A DNA stretch of 64,000 nt. Source: Hafnia paralvei ATCC 29927. GTDB lineage: Bacteria; Pseudomonadota; Gammaproteobacteria; Enterobacterales; Enterobacteriaceae. Where the stretch lies: positions 313,021-377,020 of the forward strand of contig NZ_LXET01000044.1 of assembly GCF_001655005.1 (NCBI RefSeq), written 5' to 3'. Positions 8,460 through 17,789 of the stretch are shown one piece after another. The notes beneath the pieces were generated by a model. It had not been told where the DNA came from and did not search any database. It saw only the letters and a list, made by a program, of their open reading frames with translations. The translations under genes and the position numbers were made by a program. How positions within the stretch are numbered: the first letter of the stretch is position 1; the number at the start of each line of letters is the position of its first letter.

Positions 8460-9848
8460 TCATTCCGCCTGCGGTTGGCTTTCGAACTGCGGTGGCGGTT
8501 TACGGAAGCGTCGGGTCAGATAAACCAAATATCCAAAGCCGAGCGCTGCCCAAATCAATCCCATCGTCAGTGAACTTTTCTCAAGGTTCAGCCACAGTAC
8601 GGCCACGGTGAGCGCCCCGATCATCGGCAATACCAGAAAATGGAAGCGATCTTTCCACGTTTTATTACGTCCTTCGCGAATGTAAAAATGGCTGATGACT
8701 GAAAGATTCACAAAGGTAAACGCGACCAGCGCACCAAAGTTAATCAACGCCGTGGCCGTCACCAAATCAAACGAAATGGCCGACAGAGCCACCAATCCCA
8801 CCATGATCACGTTTAACGCTGGCGTGCGCCACTTGGGATGTACATAGCCAAAAATCTTCTCTGGGAATACGTTATCACGCCCCATCACGTACAGCAGGCG
8901 TGAAACGCTGGCGTGCGATGCCAAACCCGAAGCCAACGTATTCACGAAGGTGGTGCACAAGAAGATTGACTGGAACAGCTTGCCACCGACGTATAACGCA
9001 ATTTCCGGTAACGCCTCATCCGGCTGTTTAAATCGCGTGATATCGGGGAAGAAGAGCTGAATAAAGAACGACACCGAGATGAAAATGATCCCGCCATACA
9101 GCGCGGTCAAGAATATCGCGCGCGGAATGGTTTTTGCCGCATCCTTGGTTTCTTCAGACAGCGTAGTTACCGCATCAAATCCGAGGAAGGAGAAGCACAC
9201 GATGGTGGCACCGGTGATTATCGGCAACAGGTGGGCATTTTCACTGACAAAAGGCTGTAGGCTCCACACCTTTCCCACCCCTTCCCCTTTATGCAGCCCT
9301 TGAACCACGAGAAAGATGAAGACCAAAATAATGGCAACCTGCACCAGAACAAAAATGGTGTTGAAGTTTGCCACTAAACTCACACTTTTCAGGTTAGCCG
9401 CCGTCATTATCGCAACAAAACCAACGACCCAAATCCAAGGGGGAACTTCTGGGAACATCGCCGACAGATAGATTTTTGCCAACAGCACGTTAATCATCGG
9501 CAAAAACAGATAATCAAGCAGCGATGACCAGCCCACCAAGAAACCTACGTGCGGATTTATCGCTTTTTGCGCATAGGTATAGGCAGAACCCGCCGTCGGG
9601 AACTGACGTACCAGTTTTCCATAGCTAATTGCCGTAAATAGCACTCCGGCCAGCGCAAACAGATATGACATCGGCACATGGCCGTTGCTGATACCGGAAA
9701 CAATGCCGAAGGTATCAAACACTGTCATTGGCGTCAGGTAGGCCAAGCCCATCATAACGATCTGCCAGAGCTTTAGAGATTTACGTAATTGAGGCTTGCC
9801 TGCTTCATGTGCAGTCGCCTGAGAAACAGAAGGAGTTCTAATCGCCAT
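8460..9848 (-). CDS. puuP: Putrescine importer PuuP (APC family)
   Basis: A 462-residue amino acid-polyamine-organocation permease with about 12 membrane helices, very similar to E. coli PuuP (LRKSLKLWQ, GLAYLTPMTVFDTFGIVSG, SFLGFDAVTTLSEET). It imports putrescine by proton symport and supplies the Puu pathway encoded alongside. The start is ATG 9848 with AAAGGGGG upstream; an upstream in-frame start lacks such a site. It has its own terminator and a long upstream region (9849-10280), so unlike in E. coli it is not directly followed by puuA. Confidence 0.95.
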   Translation of the reverse strand: MAIRTPSVSQATAHEAGKPQLRKSLKLWQIVMMGLAYLTPMTVFDTFGIVSGISNGHVPMSYLFALAGVLFTAISYGKLVRQFPTAGSAYTYAQKAINPHVGFLVGWSSLLDYLFLPMINVLLAKIYLSAMFPEVPPWIWVVGFVAIMTAANLKSVSLVANFNTIFVLVQVAIILVFIFLVVQGLHKGEGVGKVWSLQPFVSENAHLLPIITGATIVCFSFLGFDAVTTLSEETKDAAKTIPRAIFLTALYGGIIFISVSFFIQLFFPDITRFKQPDEALPEIALYVGGKLFQSIFLCTTFVNTLASGLASHASVSRLLYVMGRDNVFPEKIFGYVHPKWRTPALNVIMVGLVALSAISFDLVTATALINFGALVAFTFVNLSVISHFYIREGRNKTWKDRFHFLVLPMIGALTVAVLWLNLEKSSLTMGLIWAALGFGYLVYLTRRFRKPPPQFESQPQAE

Positions 9849-10070
9849 GACGGTTTCCCCCTTTGTCCTCTGCTGGTAACAAATTAACGTCATTCAGAGA
9901 GGCCGCGGGGAAACGTCGTATTAGGCGGCGGGATAATCGACTACAGATATAAGTTTGTTCATTTAGCAAAGCGCCAGAAAAACAGTGAGCTGGCCCGTAT
10001 TCGCTGCGGCTCAGGCGTTCGCCCAAGCGCGGCGGATAAACATAAACATGCACCATCGTTATATCCTCTA

Positions 10071-10088
10071 GACGTATCCCGATACGTC
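10071..10088. promoter_or_regulatory. 18-bp operator-like palindrome upstream of puuP
   Basis: GACGTATC and GATACGTC form a perfect 8-bp inverted repeat separated by CC, about 225 bp upstream of puuP. It does not resemble the PuuR site. The regulator is unknown. Confidence 0.5.
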
Positions 10089-10097
10089 ACATTGAAA

Positions 10098-10133
10098 CCA
10101 CTACCGCCTGAACGCTCCGTGGTCCGGTAGTGG
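10098..10133. repeat. Inverted repeat upstream of puuP
   Basis: Perfect 9-bp arms CCACTACCG (10098-10106) and CGGTAGTGG (10125-10133) with an 18-bp spacer, immediately downstream of the 18-bp palindrome. It could be an mRNA hairpin or a paired protein site. Confidence 0.45.
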
Positions 10134-10280
10134 AAAACAGCCGCGAGTAATGCTTTTGCTCTGGCTATCGCGCAAATCAACCGATCGCGCTCTGTATTTG
10201 GAATCTGCCCAATCAGCTGTTCGGGCAGTTCATCGTTTGTTCACCATCGATGGGTTGTGTTACGCATCGCTTCAGTGATA

Positions 10281-10318
10281 AAAAAAAGATAACCGTCAGT
10301 AAACTGCCGGTTATCTTT
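10281..10318 (-). terminator. Terminator of the puuE/gabT gene
   Basis: Perfect 11-bp stem AAAGATAACCG / CGGTTATCTTT with a 12-nt loop and, on the minus strand, a long T-tract. It separates the aminotransferase transcript from puuP. Confidence 0.9.
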
Positions 10319-10321
10319 ATG

Positions 10322-11644
10322 TCATGCATTCTGCACTTTTTTAGCGACAACAGAAAGTGCCGTAGCCAACTTTTCCATACCTTCTTTTATAACTTCTTTT
10401 TCTGCTGTGAGCGGTGCTAAGAATCGAATGACATTACCGCGCACGCCACAGGAGAGTAAAATCAGCCCCTGCTTACCAGCCTCTTTCACCAACGCCGAAG
10501 TCAGTGCTTTATTCGGCTTAGTCGCATCACGGTTTTCAACTAACTCCATAGCCACTATCGCACCCACGGCGCGAATGTCACCAATACAGTCAAAACGCTC
10601 AGCCAACGCATGTAGTTCGCGGGTGATCTGCTCACCGACCTGTTGTGCCTTCTGATTCAGTTGTTCATCCTTAATCAGATCCGTCACTGCCAGCGCCGCT
10701 GCAATCGCCACCGGCGAACCGGCATAGGTTCCCCCTAATCCGCCCGGCAACGCTTTTTCCATTAAACGCTTTTTGCCGACCAACGCAGACAGCGGGAAAC
10801 CACCAGCCAGACTTTTCGCCATAGTCACTAAATCGGGCTCTACGCCGGTATGCTCAATAGCAAAGGTCTTACCTGTACGACAGAAACCGCTCTGAATTTC
10901 GTCTGCGATCAAGACGATCCCGTGCCGATCGCAAATCTCACGCAGAGATTTGAGGAAGCCCGCCGGAGCCGCATAGAAACCGCCTTCACCCTGCACCGGT
11001 TCGATGATAATAGCTGCGACTTCGGTCGGCGCAATATCGGCGGCAAAAATGGCATCTAACGCATCCAAAGCATGTTGTTCAGTAATGCCGAGGTATGGCG
11101 CAGGATACGGCGCATGATAAATGCCCGATGGGAATGGCCCATATCCCTGTTTGTACGGTGCTACTTTTCCCGTTAACGCCATCCCCATGAGGGTGCGTCC
11201 GTGAAAACCGCCGCGAAACGCAATCACACCGCCGCGCCCCGTTGCGATACGCGCAACCTTAACGGCGTTTTCAACCGCTTCGGCTCCCGTCGTCAATAAC
11301 AGTGTCTGAGTCGCTTCCTTAATAGGCACCAGCGCATTCAAACGCTCAGCCAACTCAACATATTCAGGATACGGCGTCACTTGGAAGCACGGATGAGTAA
11401 ATCGAGTCAGTTGCTCTTGCACCGCCGCGATCACTTTGGGATGGTTATGTCCGGTATTTAATACCGCGATCCCGGCTGCAAAATCGATATAACGATTGCC
11501 TTCGATGTCCCACAGCTCAGCGTTGCGCGCTTTTTGAATGAACGCTGGCAGTAAGGTTGAAACTCCGCCCGCCACCGCTTCCTCACGGCGCGTCTGCCAC
11601 GATTGGTTGGTGCCATTACCGGACAGATTGTGATTCTCAGACAT
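10322..11644 (-). CDS. puuE: 4-aminobutyrate aminotransferase (PuuE/GabT type)
   Basis: A 440-residue class III PLP aminotransferase. Visible are FAAGIAVLNTGH, TTGAEAVENAVK, the PLP-aspartate region ADEIQSGF and the Schiff-base lysine in MAKSLAGG. It transfers the amino group of GABA to 2-oxoglutarate, giving succinate semialdehyde, the last step of the Puu pathway. ATG 11644 has GGAG at a good distance. GabT is equally possible by sequence; I choose PuuE because the gene lies between puuP and puuA. In E. coli puuE is the last gene after puuB, so its place here is rearranged. It ends in a strong terminator. Confidence 0.85.
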   Translation of the reverse strand: MSENHNLSGNGTNQSWQTRREEAVAGGVSTLLPAFIQKARNAELWDIEGNRYIDFAAGIAVLNTGHNHPKVIAAVQEQLTRFTHPCFQVTPYPEYVELAERLNALVPIKEATQTLLLTTGAEAVENAVKVARIATGRGGVIAFRGGFHGRTLMGMALTGKVAPYKQGYGPFPSGIYHAPYPAPYLGITEQHALDALDAIFAADIAPTEVAAIIIEPVQGEGGFYAAPAGFLKSLREICDRHGIVLIADEIQSGFCRTGKTFAIEHTGVEPDLVTMAKSLAGGFPLSALVGKKRLMEKALPGGLGGTYAGSPVAIAAALAVTDLIKDEQLNQKAQQVGEQITRELHALAERFDCIGDIRAVGAIVAMELVENRDATKPNKALTSALVKEAGKQGLILLSCGVRGNVIRFLAPLTAEKEVIKEGMEKLATALSVVAKKVQNA

Positions 11645-11875
11645 GATGTGCTCCGTAATTGAATTTGAATTTCGAATACAGACTTCCCCCCACCGTACGC
11701 ACTGCCCTCTGACAAAAGAGGAATTAAGGTGGAGTTACAACATTTTTCCGGCTATCCCCGAAAGATTTCAAAGTGAAGAAAGGCGGCATCTGAATGAATC
11801 CCCTGAAGCTGACGCCAGTCAGTAACTGAGGGATTAAAGGCAGCCAACACATCTACAGTTTGAAAAATAAAGGGA

Positions 11876-13294
11876 TCAGGCGTTCTTCAGCATCCAGTCA
11901 ATTTCAGTATCAGTCACCATACGCTCGAACTGAATTAGCTCATCGGTCTTACAAGCATGGTAAACATGGCTGAAACGCTCTCCGAGCAGTGAGCGCAGCG
12001 CCTGCTGTTCTTCAAATTCATACAGCGCATCGCTTTGGCGGATCGGGAAAGGTAAACCTTCCTGCTCAATACCGTTGCCGGTGATCGGCTCAGCCAGCGT
12101 GAGGTCGTTGTCTAAGCCATGCAAAATGCCAGCAAGAACCGTGGCCATCACTAGATAGGGGTTAGCATCAGCGCCCGCTACGCGATATTCAACGCGGTGG
12201 CTGTCACGATCGCCGCACGGAATGCGCAGCGCTACGGTTCGGTTGTTATGCCCCCAAGAGGCTTGAGTCGGTACGTACATTCCCGGTTGGAAACGACGGA
12301 AAGCGTTGACATTAGGTGCCAGCAGTGCCATTGAGGCAGGCATTAACGCCATCATCCCGGCAAGCGCTTTCTTCAATAGCAGAGAATCTTCGCCGTCATC
12401 ATCGGCAAACACATTCTGACCTTTGTTATCCAACATGCTGATGTGGATGTGCATCCCACTGCCAGCATGTTCTTCATAAGGCTTTGCCATAAATGTGGCA
12501 TGCATATCATGGTTTTCAGCCACCATACGCACCAGTCGCTTCAGAGACAGCGCATGATCGCAAGCCTGCAAAACGTTATCGGTATGGTTAAGATTAACTT
12601 CGAACTGCCCTGGGGAGGCTTCAGCAACGGCACCATCGGCAGGAATTTGTTGCAGTTTTGCCAGCTCATCGATATCGCTGAGGACATCAGCAAAATGATT
12701 CAGGTTATCAACGGAATAAACCTGACTCTGCGTATTTCGCTCTTGCGTCCCCGGCGCACATGGCGGTTGTAGATACCCTTCCGCATCACGTTGTCGATCG
12801 ATGAGATAGAACTCCAGCTCTACCGCTACCACGGGGAATAATCCGCGCTGGCGTAGTTGCTGCCAGACATTATTCAGTACGTTACGTGGCTCAACGTCAA
12901 AGGGAGTACCATCTTCATCCAGCATGGTCAGAAGAACCTGACCGATAAACTCAGGGTCTGCCGCTGACGGCGTTAACGAACCCAATACCGGCACACAGGT
13001 GCGATCCGGTTCGCCTAGTTCTTGTCCTAAACCGGCCTCTTCAACCACGTTGCCAAGAATATCCATCGCAAACACTGAGGCGGGGAAATAACACCCTTTC
13101 TCCAGTTTTTTCAAACCTGCAACAGGAATTCTTTTTCCGCGGAAACAGCCATTAAGGTCGGTTAGGAGTACATCCACATGCTGCGTCGAGGGATAGCGTT
13201 CCAAATAATTTTTAACTTCGCGTTGAAACGCGCTACTTCGTCTCTCTTCGCTATGCTGAACAAAATTTTCAACTTCTACGATATTGGTTTGCAT
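11876..13294 (-). CDS. puuA: Gamma-glutamylputrescine synthetase
   Basis: A 472-residue member of the glutamine synthetase superfamily. Glu/His motifs are visible (VAVELEFYL, GSGMHIHISM, NAFRRFQPGMY, ASWGHNNRTVALRIP). It ligates glutamate to putrescine using ATP, the committed step of the Puu pathway. It is divergent from puuDRCB across a 216-bp regulatory region, as in E. coli. Downstream lies 231 bp before the puuE start, so read-through to puuE is possible but puuE could also have its own promoter. Confidence 0.95.
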   Translation of the reverse strand: MQTNIVEVENFVQHSEERRSSAFQREVKNYLERYPSTQHVDVLLTDLNGCFRGKRIPVAGLKKLEKGCYFPASVFAMDILGNVVEEAGLGQELGEPDRTCVPVLGSLTPSAADPEFIGQVLLTMLDEDGTPFDVEPRNVLNNVWQQLRQRGLFPVVAVELEFYLIDRQRDAEGYLQPPCAPGTQERNTQSQVYSVDNLNHFADVLSDIDELAKLQQIPADGAVAEASPGQFEVNLNHTDNVLQACDHALSLKRLVRMVAENHDMHATFMAKPYEEHAGSGMHIHISMLDNKGQNVFADDDGEDSLLLKKALAGMMALMPASMALLAPNVNAFRRFQPGMYVPTQASWGHNNRTVALRIPCGDRDSHRVEYRVAGADANPYLVMATVLAGILHGLDNDLTLAEPITGNGIEQEGLPFPIRQSDALYEFEEQQALRSLLGERFSHVYHACKTDELIQFERMVTDTEIDWMLKNA

Positions 13295-13343
13295 GATTCA
13301 CCCGCCATTGATTGAAGACCGTGGATCTGACCCTTTGAGTTGC

Positions 13344-13492
13344 TCGATATAATGTCCACAATTGAAATGTAGATGCAAATAAAATGTTTCGCAAGTGTTG
13401 CAATTAGTTTGAATATTGGACGTACCACTGCTAGATTGAGAAAATATTGAACGGAAAAGCGCTGTATGGAAGCAATGTGTTCATAATTTAGA
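13344..13492. promoter_or_regulatory. Candidate PuuR operators in the puuA-puuD intergenic region
   Basis: E. coli PuuR recognises, as I recall, AAAATATAATGAACA. Two partial matches are visible: 13344-13358 (TCGATATAATGTCCA, 10 of 15) and 13478-13492 on the other strand (TGTTCATAATTTAGA, 10 of 15). Related words TTGAATATTGGACGT (about 13410) and AAAATATTGAACGG (13441) lie between them. They sit between the divergent starts of puuA and puuD, where PuuR represses in E. coli. Confidence 0.5.
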
Positions 13493-13510
13493 CCAAGCGG
13501 AGAGGGTGGT

Positions 13511-14293
13511 ATGGGCAATATATTTAACAGGCCGGTAATCGGTGTTGTCATGTGTAGGAACAGGGTGCACGGACACTTAACGCAGACCTTGCAAGAAAAG
13601 TACCTAAATGCCGTATTGAATGCCGGTGGCGTGCCAGTCGCTTTGCCCCATGCGCTAGCAGAGCCGGAATTACTGGAAACGCTTCTTCCTCATCTGGATG
13701 GCATTATGCTGCCGGGTAGCCCAAGCAATGTGCAGCCGCACCTATATGGTGAAAACGGCGATGAGCCTGACGCCGATCCTGGGCGTGATAGTTTGAGTCT
13801 GGCGCTAATTAGCATCGCACTCGAAAGGCGCATTCCCCTTTTCGCCATCTGCCGAGGGTTACAGGAAATGGTGGTGGCAACCGGTGGCACGCTCTATCGA
13901 CGTCTCTATGAACAGCCTGAGCTGTTGGAACACCGCGAAGATCCTGAGTTACCGCTTGAGCAACAATATGCCCCTTCTCATGAAGTGCTGGTACAAGATG
14001 GGGGTTTGCTTTCAAAATTAGTACCGGGTTGCAACAAGTTTTGGGTTAACTCATTGCATGGCCAAGGCGCAAAAACGCTGGGGCCATTGCTGCGCGTTGA
14101 AGCCAAAGCATCGGATGGATTAGTGGAAGCCGTGAGCGTTCACGATCACCCCTTTGCTCTAGGCGTGCAGTGGCATCCTGAATGGAACAGCGATGAATAC
14201 GCCCTATCCCGCTTGTTGTTTGAAGGTTTTATCACCGCTTGTCAGAAAGCCAGTGCTGAAAAAAACAGCCAGCCTGACAAGAACTATCAATAA
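13511..14293 (+). CDS. puuD: Gamma-glutamyl-GABA hydrolase
   Basis: A 260-residue class I glutamine-amidotransferase-like hydrolase. The nucleophile cysteine is in FAICRGLQEM and the His/Glu pair in QWHPEWN. It releases GABA from gamma-glutamyl-GABA in the cytoplasm. The start ATG 13511 follows GAGAGGGTGG. It is the first gene of the plus-strand puuDRCB unit; puuR begins 12 bp after its stop. Confidence 0.95.
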   Translation: MGNIFNRPVIGVVMCRNRVHGHLTQTLQEKYLNAVLNAGGVPVALPHALAEPELLETLLPHLDGIMLPGSPSNVQPHLYGENGDEPDADPGRDSLSLALISIALERRIPLFAICRGLQEMVVATGGTLYRRLYEQPELLEHREDPELPLEQQYAPSHEVLVQDGGLLSKLVPGCNKFWVNSLHGQGAKTLGPLLRVEAKASDGLVEAVSVHDHPFALGVQWHPEWNSDEYALSRLLFEGFITACQKASAEKNSQPDKNYQ

Positions 14294-14305
14294 GGAAGTA
14301 TGCAT

Positions 14306-14863
14306 ATGAGCGATGTCAGCTTGGCGCCAGGAAAACGCCTGTCACATATCCGTCAACAACTGGGTTTGTCACAGCGCAGGGCAGCTGAACTGTCTGGATT
14401 AACGCACAGTGCGATTAGCACCATTGAGCAAGATAAAGTCAGCCCAGCAATTAGCACCTTGCAAAAACTGCTCAAGGTCTATGGGTTGTCGCTGTCGGAG
14501 TTTTTTGCCGAACAGGAAAAACCGGATGAACCACAGGTTGTGATTAACGCCGAAGACTTAATCGAAATTGGCAGCCAAGGGGTTTCCATGAAACTGATTC
14601 ATAACGGAAACCCTAACCGCACGTTGGCCATGATGATTGAGACTTACGAACCCGGAACCACAACCGGTGAACGCATAAAACATCAGGGTGAAGAAATTGG
14701 CACCCTGCTGGAAGGGGAAGTGATGCTGACAATTAATGGTCAGGTATATCACCTTGAAGCGGGACAGAGTTATGCCATTAACACTGGCATTCCCCATAGC
14801 TTCAGTAATACGTCAGCGCGTATATGCCGCATTATCAGCGCCCATACGCCGACGACTTTCTAA
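14306..14863 (+). CDS. puuR: Putrescine-responsive repressor PuuR
   Basis: A 185-residue regulator with an N-terminal Xre/Cro-type helix-turn-helix (about 13-67; LSQRRAAELSGLTHSAIST) and a C-terminal cupin domain (GERIKHQGEEIGTLLEGEV, AINTGIPHSFSN). It is nearly identical to E. coli PuuR in the DNA-binding domain. Two in-frame ATGs exist; 14306 is preferred because AAGGAAG lies 8 nt before it but only 2 nt before the ATG at 14300. It represses puuA and puuD until putrescine binds. Confidence 0.96.
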   Translation: MSDVSLAPGKRLSHIRQQLGLSQRRAAELSGLTHSAISTIEQDKVSPAISTLQKLLKVYGLSLSEFFAEQEKPDEPQVVINAEDLIEIGSQGVSMKLIHNGNPNRTLAMMIETYEPGTTTGERIKHQGEEIGTLLEGEVMLTINGQVYHLEAGQSYAINTGIPHSFSNTSARICRIISAHTPTTF

Positions 14864-14955
14864 TGCATATGTTAGTTACATAGATAAATACCCAAATACA
14901 GGCCTCACGGCTAACGCACGGAGAAGCCTGTCACTGCGGCAATTAAGGGGAATGC
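14864..14955 (+). other. puuR-puuC intergenic hairpin region
   Basis: A 92-bp gap inside the operon. ACAGGC (14898-14903) and GCCTGT (14926-14931) can pair. It may tune the amounts of repressor and enzymes. Confidence 0.35.
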
Positions 14956-16452
14956 ATGGACTTTCACAACTTGCAGTACTGGCAGCAACGGGCGAAGGCC
15001 CTAGAGATTGAGAATCGACTATTTATCAATGGCCGTTATCAGCAGGCCGCCGATGGCGCACAGTTTTCAGTGGAAGATCCTGCGGGTCAGCGTGAGCTGG
15101 TGCGCGTCGCTCAAGGAAATGAGCACGATGTGAATCAGGCTGTTAGCGCAGCGCGAGACGTTTTTGAACGCGGCGACTGGTCACGCGCTACCCCGGCTAA
15201 GCGTAAATCCATATTGATGAAGCTGGCTGATTTGATGGAACAACATCACGAGGAACTGGCGTTGCTGGAAACACTGGATACCGGCAAGCCGATACGCCAC
15301 AGCCTGCGCGATGATATCCCTGGCGCCATTCGCTCACTGCGTTGGTATGCCGAAGCAATTGACAAAGTCTATGGCGAAATTGCCCCAACCAGCCAAGATG
15401 CGCTGGCCTTGATTGAGCGTGAACCGGTTGGCGTGGTAGCTGCCATTGTACCTTGGAATTTCCCACTGCTACTCGCCTGCTGGAAACTCGGCCCCGCACT
15501 GGCGGTGGGCAACAGCGTCATACTCAAGCCTTCAGAAAAATCGCCACTCACTGCATTGCGCATCGCGGGGTTAGCCAAAGAAGCTGGCTTACCCGACGGT
15601 GTGCTTAGCGTGATTTCAGGCTTCGGGCAGGACGCAGGACAGGCACTCTCCCGCCATCCTGACGTCGATGTGCTGACATTTACCGGCTCTACTCGTACAG
15701 CAAAACAGCTACTGAAAGACGCGGGCGACTCCAACATGAAACGCGTATGGCTGGAAGCCGGTGGCAAAAGTGCCAACATCATTTTTGCTGACTGTCCCGA
15801 CTTGTCAAAAGCCGCGGCCAATGCAGCGGCTGGCATTTTCTATAACCAAGGACAGGTGTGCATTGCGGGTACGCGCTTGCTGGTAGAAGAAAGCATCAAA
15901 GAGGAATTTCTTGCCGCCTTGCGCGATCAGGCTGCGGCCTATCGGCCAGGTAACCCACTCGATCCTGAAAGCGTGATGGGTACGCTCATTGATGCTGAGC
16001 ACGGCTCTAAAGTCCAAGAATATATTCAGCAAGGCATTGCCGAAGGCGCCACGCTGTATCTCGATGGGCGCGATCACGCGCAAGGCGATCACGGGAGTTA
16101 TCTCGGCCCGACCATATTCACCGATGTCAGCAATCACATGCGCATTGCGCGCGAAGAAATCTTTGGCCCTGTGCTTGCCGTTTCAACGTTTACCACTGAA
16201 CAGCAGGCTTTAGAGCTCGCCAACGACAGCGATTATGGCTTAGGTGCGGCGATCTGGACGCGCGATCTGTCTAAAGCTCACCGCATGTCTCGCCGCCTCA
16301 AAGCGGGTTCGGTATTTGTGAACAACTACAATGATGGCGACATGACCGTACCGTTCGGCGGCTATAAACAAAGCGGTAACGGACGCGATAAGTCTCTGCA
16401 TGCCTTAGAAAAATTTACCGAATTAAAAACCATCTGGATTTCGCTGGAGTAA
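14956..16452 (+). CDS. puuC: Gamma-glutamyl-gamma-aminobutyraldehyde dehydrogenase
   Basis: A 498-residue aldehyde dehydrogenase. Visible: the NAD-binding FTGSTRT loop, catalytic Glu in LEAGGKSAN, catalytic Cys in GQVCIAGTR, and NNYNDGDMTVPFGG near the C-terminus. It oxidises gamma-glutamyl-gamma-aminobutyraldehyde to gamma-glutamyl-GABA with NAD(P)+. AAGGGGAA precedes ATG 14956. puuB follows after 5 bp. Confidence 0.95.
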   Translation: MDFHNLQYWQQRAKALEIENRLFINGRYQQAADGAQFSVEDPAGQRELVRVAQGNEHDVNQAVSAARDVFERGDWSRATPAKRKSILMKLADLMEQHHEELALLETLDTGKPIRHSLRDDIPGAIRSLRWYAEAIDKVYGEIAPTSQDALALIEREPVGVVAAIVPWNFPLLLACWKLGPALAVGNSVILKPSEKSPLTALRIAGLAKEAGLPDGVLSVISGFGQDAGQALSRHPDVDVLTFTGSTRTAKQLLKDAGDSNMKRVWLEAGGKSANIIFADCPDLSKAAANAAAGIFYNQGQVCIAGTRLLVEESIKEEFLAALRDQAAAYRPGNPLDPESVMGTLIDAEHGSKVQEYIQQGIAEGATLYLDGRDHAQGDHGSYLGPTIFTDVSNHMRIAREEIFGPVLAVSTFTTEQQALELANDSDYGLGAAIWTRDLSKAHRMSRRLKAGSVFVNNYNDGDMTVPFGGYKQSGNGRDKSLHALEKFTELKTIWISLE

Positions 16453-16457
16453 ATATC

Positions 16458-17738
16458 ATGACAGAACATGTAAATAGCTATTATGCCGCCAGCGCGAATT
16501 CACACGCGCCCTATCCGCAGTTAACCGAATCCGTCCAGTGCGATGTGTGCATTATCGGCGGCGGCTACACGGGATTATCCTCCGCTCTGCATCTGGTTGA
16601 AGCTGGCTACGACGTCGTGCTATTAGAATCTGCGCGTATCGGTTTTGGTGCTAGCGGCCGCAACGGCGGTCAACTGGTGAACTCATATAGTCGCGATATT
16701 GACGTTATCGAGCAACGCTATGGCATGGATACGGCCAGAATGCTCGGCAGCATGATGTTTGAAGGTGCTGAAATTATTCGCCAACGTATCAAGCGCTACG
16801 CGATCGACTGCGATTACCAACCGGGCGGTATTTTTGTTGCGCTGAATAACAAGCAATATCACACCTTGATCGAGCAGAAAGCCCATTGGGAGCGCTACGG
16901 CAATACTCAACTCGAATTGTTGGATTCAGACCGAGTGCGTGAAGAAATAGCGTCCGACCGCTATGTCGGTGGCTTATTGGATCACAGCGGTGGTCATATT
17001 CACCCTTTAAATCTGGCGCTAGGTGAAGCAGAAGCTATTCGCTTACAGGGCGGTCGTATCTTTGAACAGTCTGCGGTAGTAAAGATCAACCACGGCACGC
17101 CTGCAACCGTTATCACCGAAAAAGGTCAGGTACAGGCAAAATACGTCATCGTCGCAGGTAATGCCTATTTAGGTAACAAAGTAGAACCTGAATTAGCGCG
17201 TCGCAGCATGCCATGCGGAACGCAGATTGTTACCACCGAGCCGTTACAACCAGAGGTTGCTGCGTCATTACTGCCTAAGAACTATTGCGTAGAAGACTGT
17301 AACTATCTGCTCGATTATTACCGTCTGACGGGGGATAACCGTCTGCTATACGGTGGCGGTGTGGTCTATGGTGCACGCGATCCTGATGATATCGACAATC
17401 TGATTGTGCCAAAACTGTTGAAAACATTCCCGCAGCTAAAAGGGGTAAAAATCGACTATCGCTGGACAGGGAATTTCCTGCTCACCCTATCACGCATGCC
17501 GCAATTTGGCCGACTTGAGAACAATATTTACTACATGCAAGGCTATAGTGGACACGGCGTCACCTGTACACATTTGGCTGGGAAACTGATTTCAGAAGTC
17601 CTGCGTGGCGATGCTGAACGTTTCGATGCCTTCGCTAAGCTGCCACACCTTCCGTTCTTTGGGGGAAGAAATCTACAGATTCCATTCACCGCTATTGGTG
17701 CAGCGTATTATACAATCCGCGATCGGTTGGGCGTTTAA
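16458..17738 (+). CDS. puuB: Gamma-glutamylputrescine oxidase
   Basis: A 426-residue FAD-dependent oxidoreductase of the DAO family. The dinucleotide-binding motif VCIIGGGYTGLSSA lies near residue 30, followed by FGASGRNGGQ. It oxidises gamma-glutamylputrescine to the aldehyde, releasing ammonia and hydrogen peroxide. It is the last gene of puuDRCB; in E. coli puuE would follow, but here a terminator does. Confidence 0.95.
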   Translation: MTEHVNSYYAASANSHAPYPQLTESVQCDVCIIGGGYTGLSSALHLVEAGYDVVLLESARIGFGASGRNGGQLVNSYSRDIDVIEQRYGMDTARMLGSMMFEGAEIIRQRIKRYAIDCDYQPGGIFVALNNKQYHTLIEQKAHWERYGNTQLELLDSDRVREEIASDRYVGGLLDHSGGHIHPLNLALGEAEAIRLQGGRIFEQSAVVKINHGTPATVITEKGQVQAKYVIVAGNAYLGNKVEPELARRSMPCGTQIVTTEPLQPEVAASLLPKNYCVEDCNYLLDYYRLTGDNRLLYGGGVVYGARDPDDIDNLIVPKLLKTFPQLKGVKIDYRWTGNFLLTLSRMPQFGRLENNIYYMQGYSGHGVTCTHLAGKLISEVLRGDAERFDAFAKLPHLPFFGGRNLQIPFTAIGAAYYTIRDRLGV

Positions 17739-17758
17739 TTCTTTCTTATCTGGTCAAA

Positions 17759-17789
17759 TACAAGAGCCGTATAGGCTCTTGTATTTTTT
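17759..17789 (+). terminator. Terminator of puuDRCB
   Basis: Perfect 10-bp stem TACAAGAGCC / GGCTCTTGTA, 5-nt loop and a TTTTTT tail, 20 bp after the puuB stop. Confidence 0.95.

Larger units (their letters stand above)
9849..10280. other. Long non-coding region between puuE and puuP
   Basis: About 430 bp without a convincing gene; the open frames in it have no ribosome-binding site and no family resemblance. It holds two perfect inverted repeats (10071-10088 and 10098-10133) and a weaker CTGCCC/GGGCAG repeat around 10207-10230. It should contain the puuP promoter, since puuE upstream ends in a terminator. Confidence 0.6.

Noticed and set aside
9838..10180. Two overlapping minus-strand frames upstream of puuP
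   Set aside because: No ribosome-binding sites, unlikely composition, overlap each other and the puuP start and run through inverted repeats.
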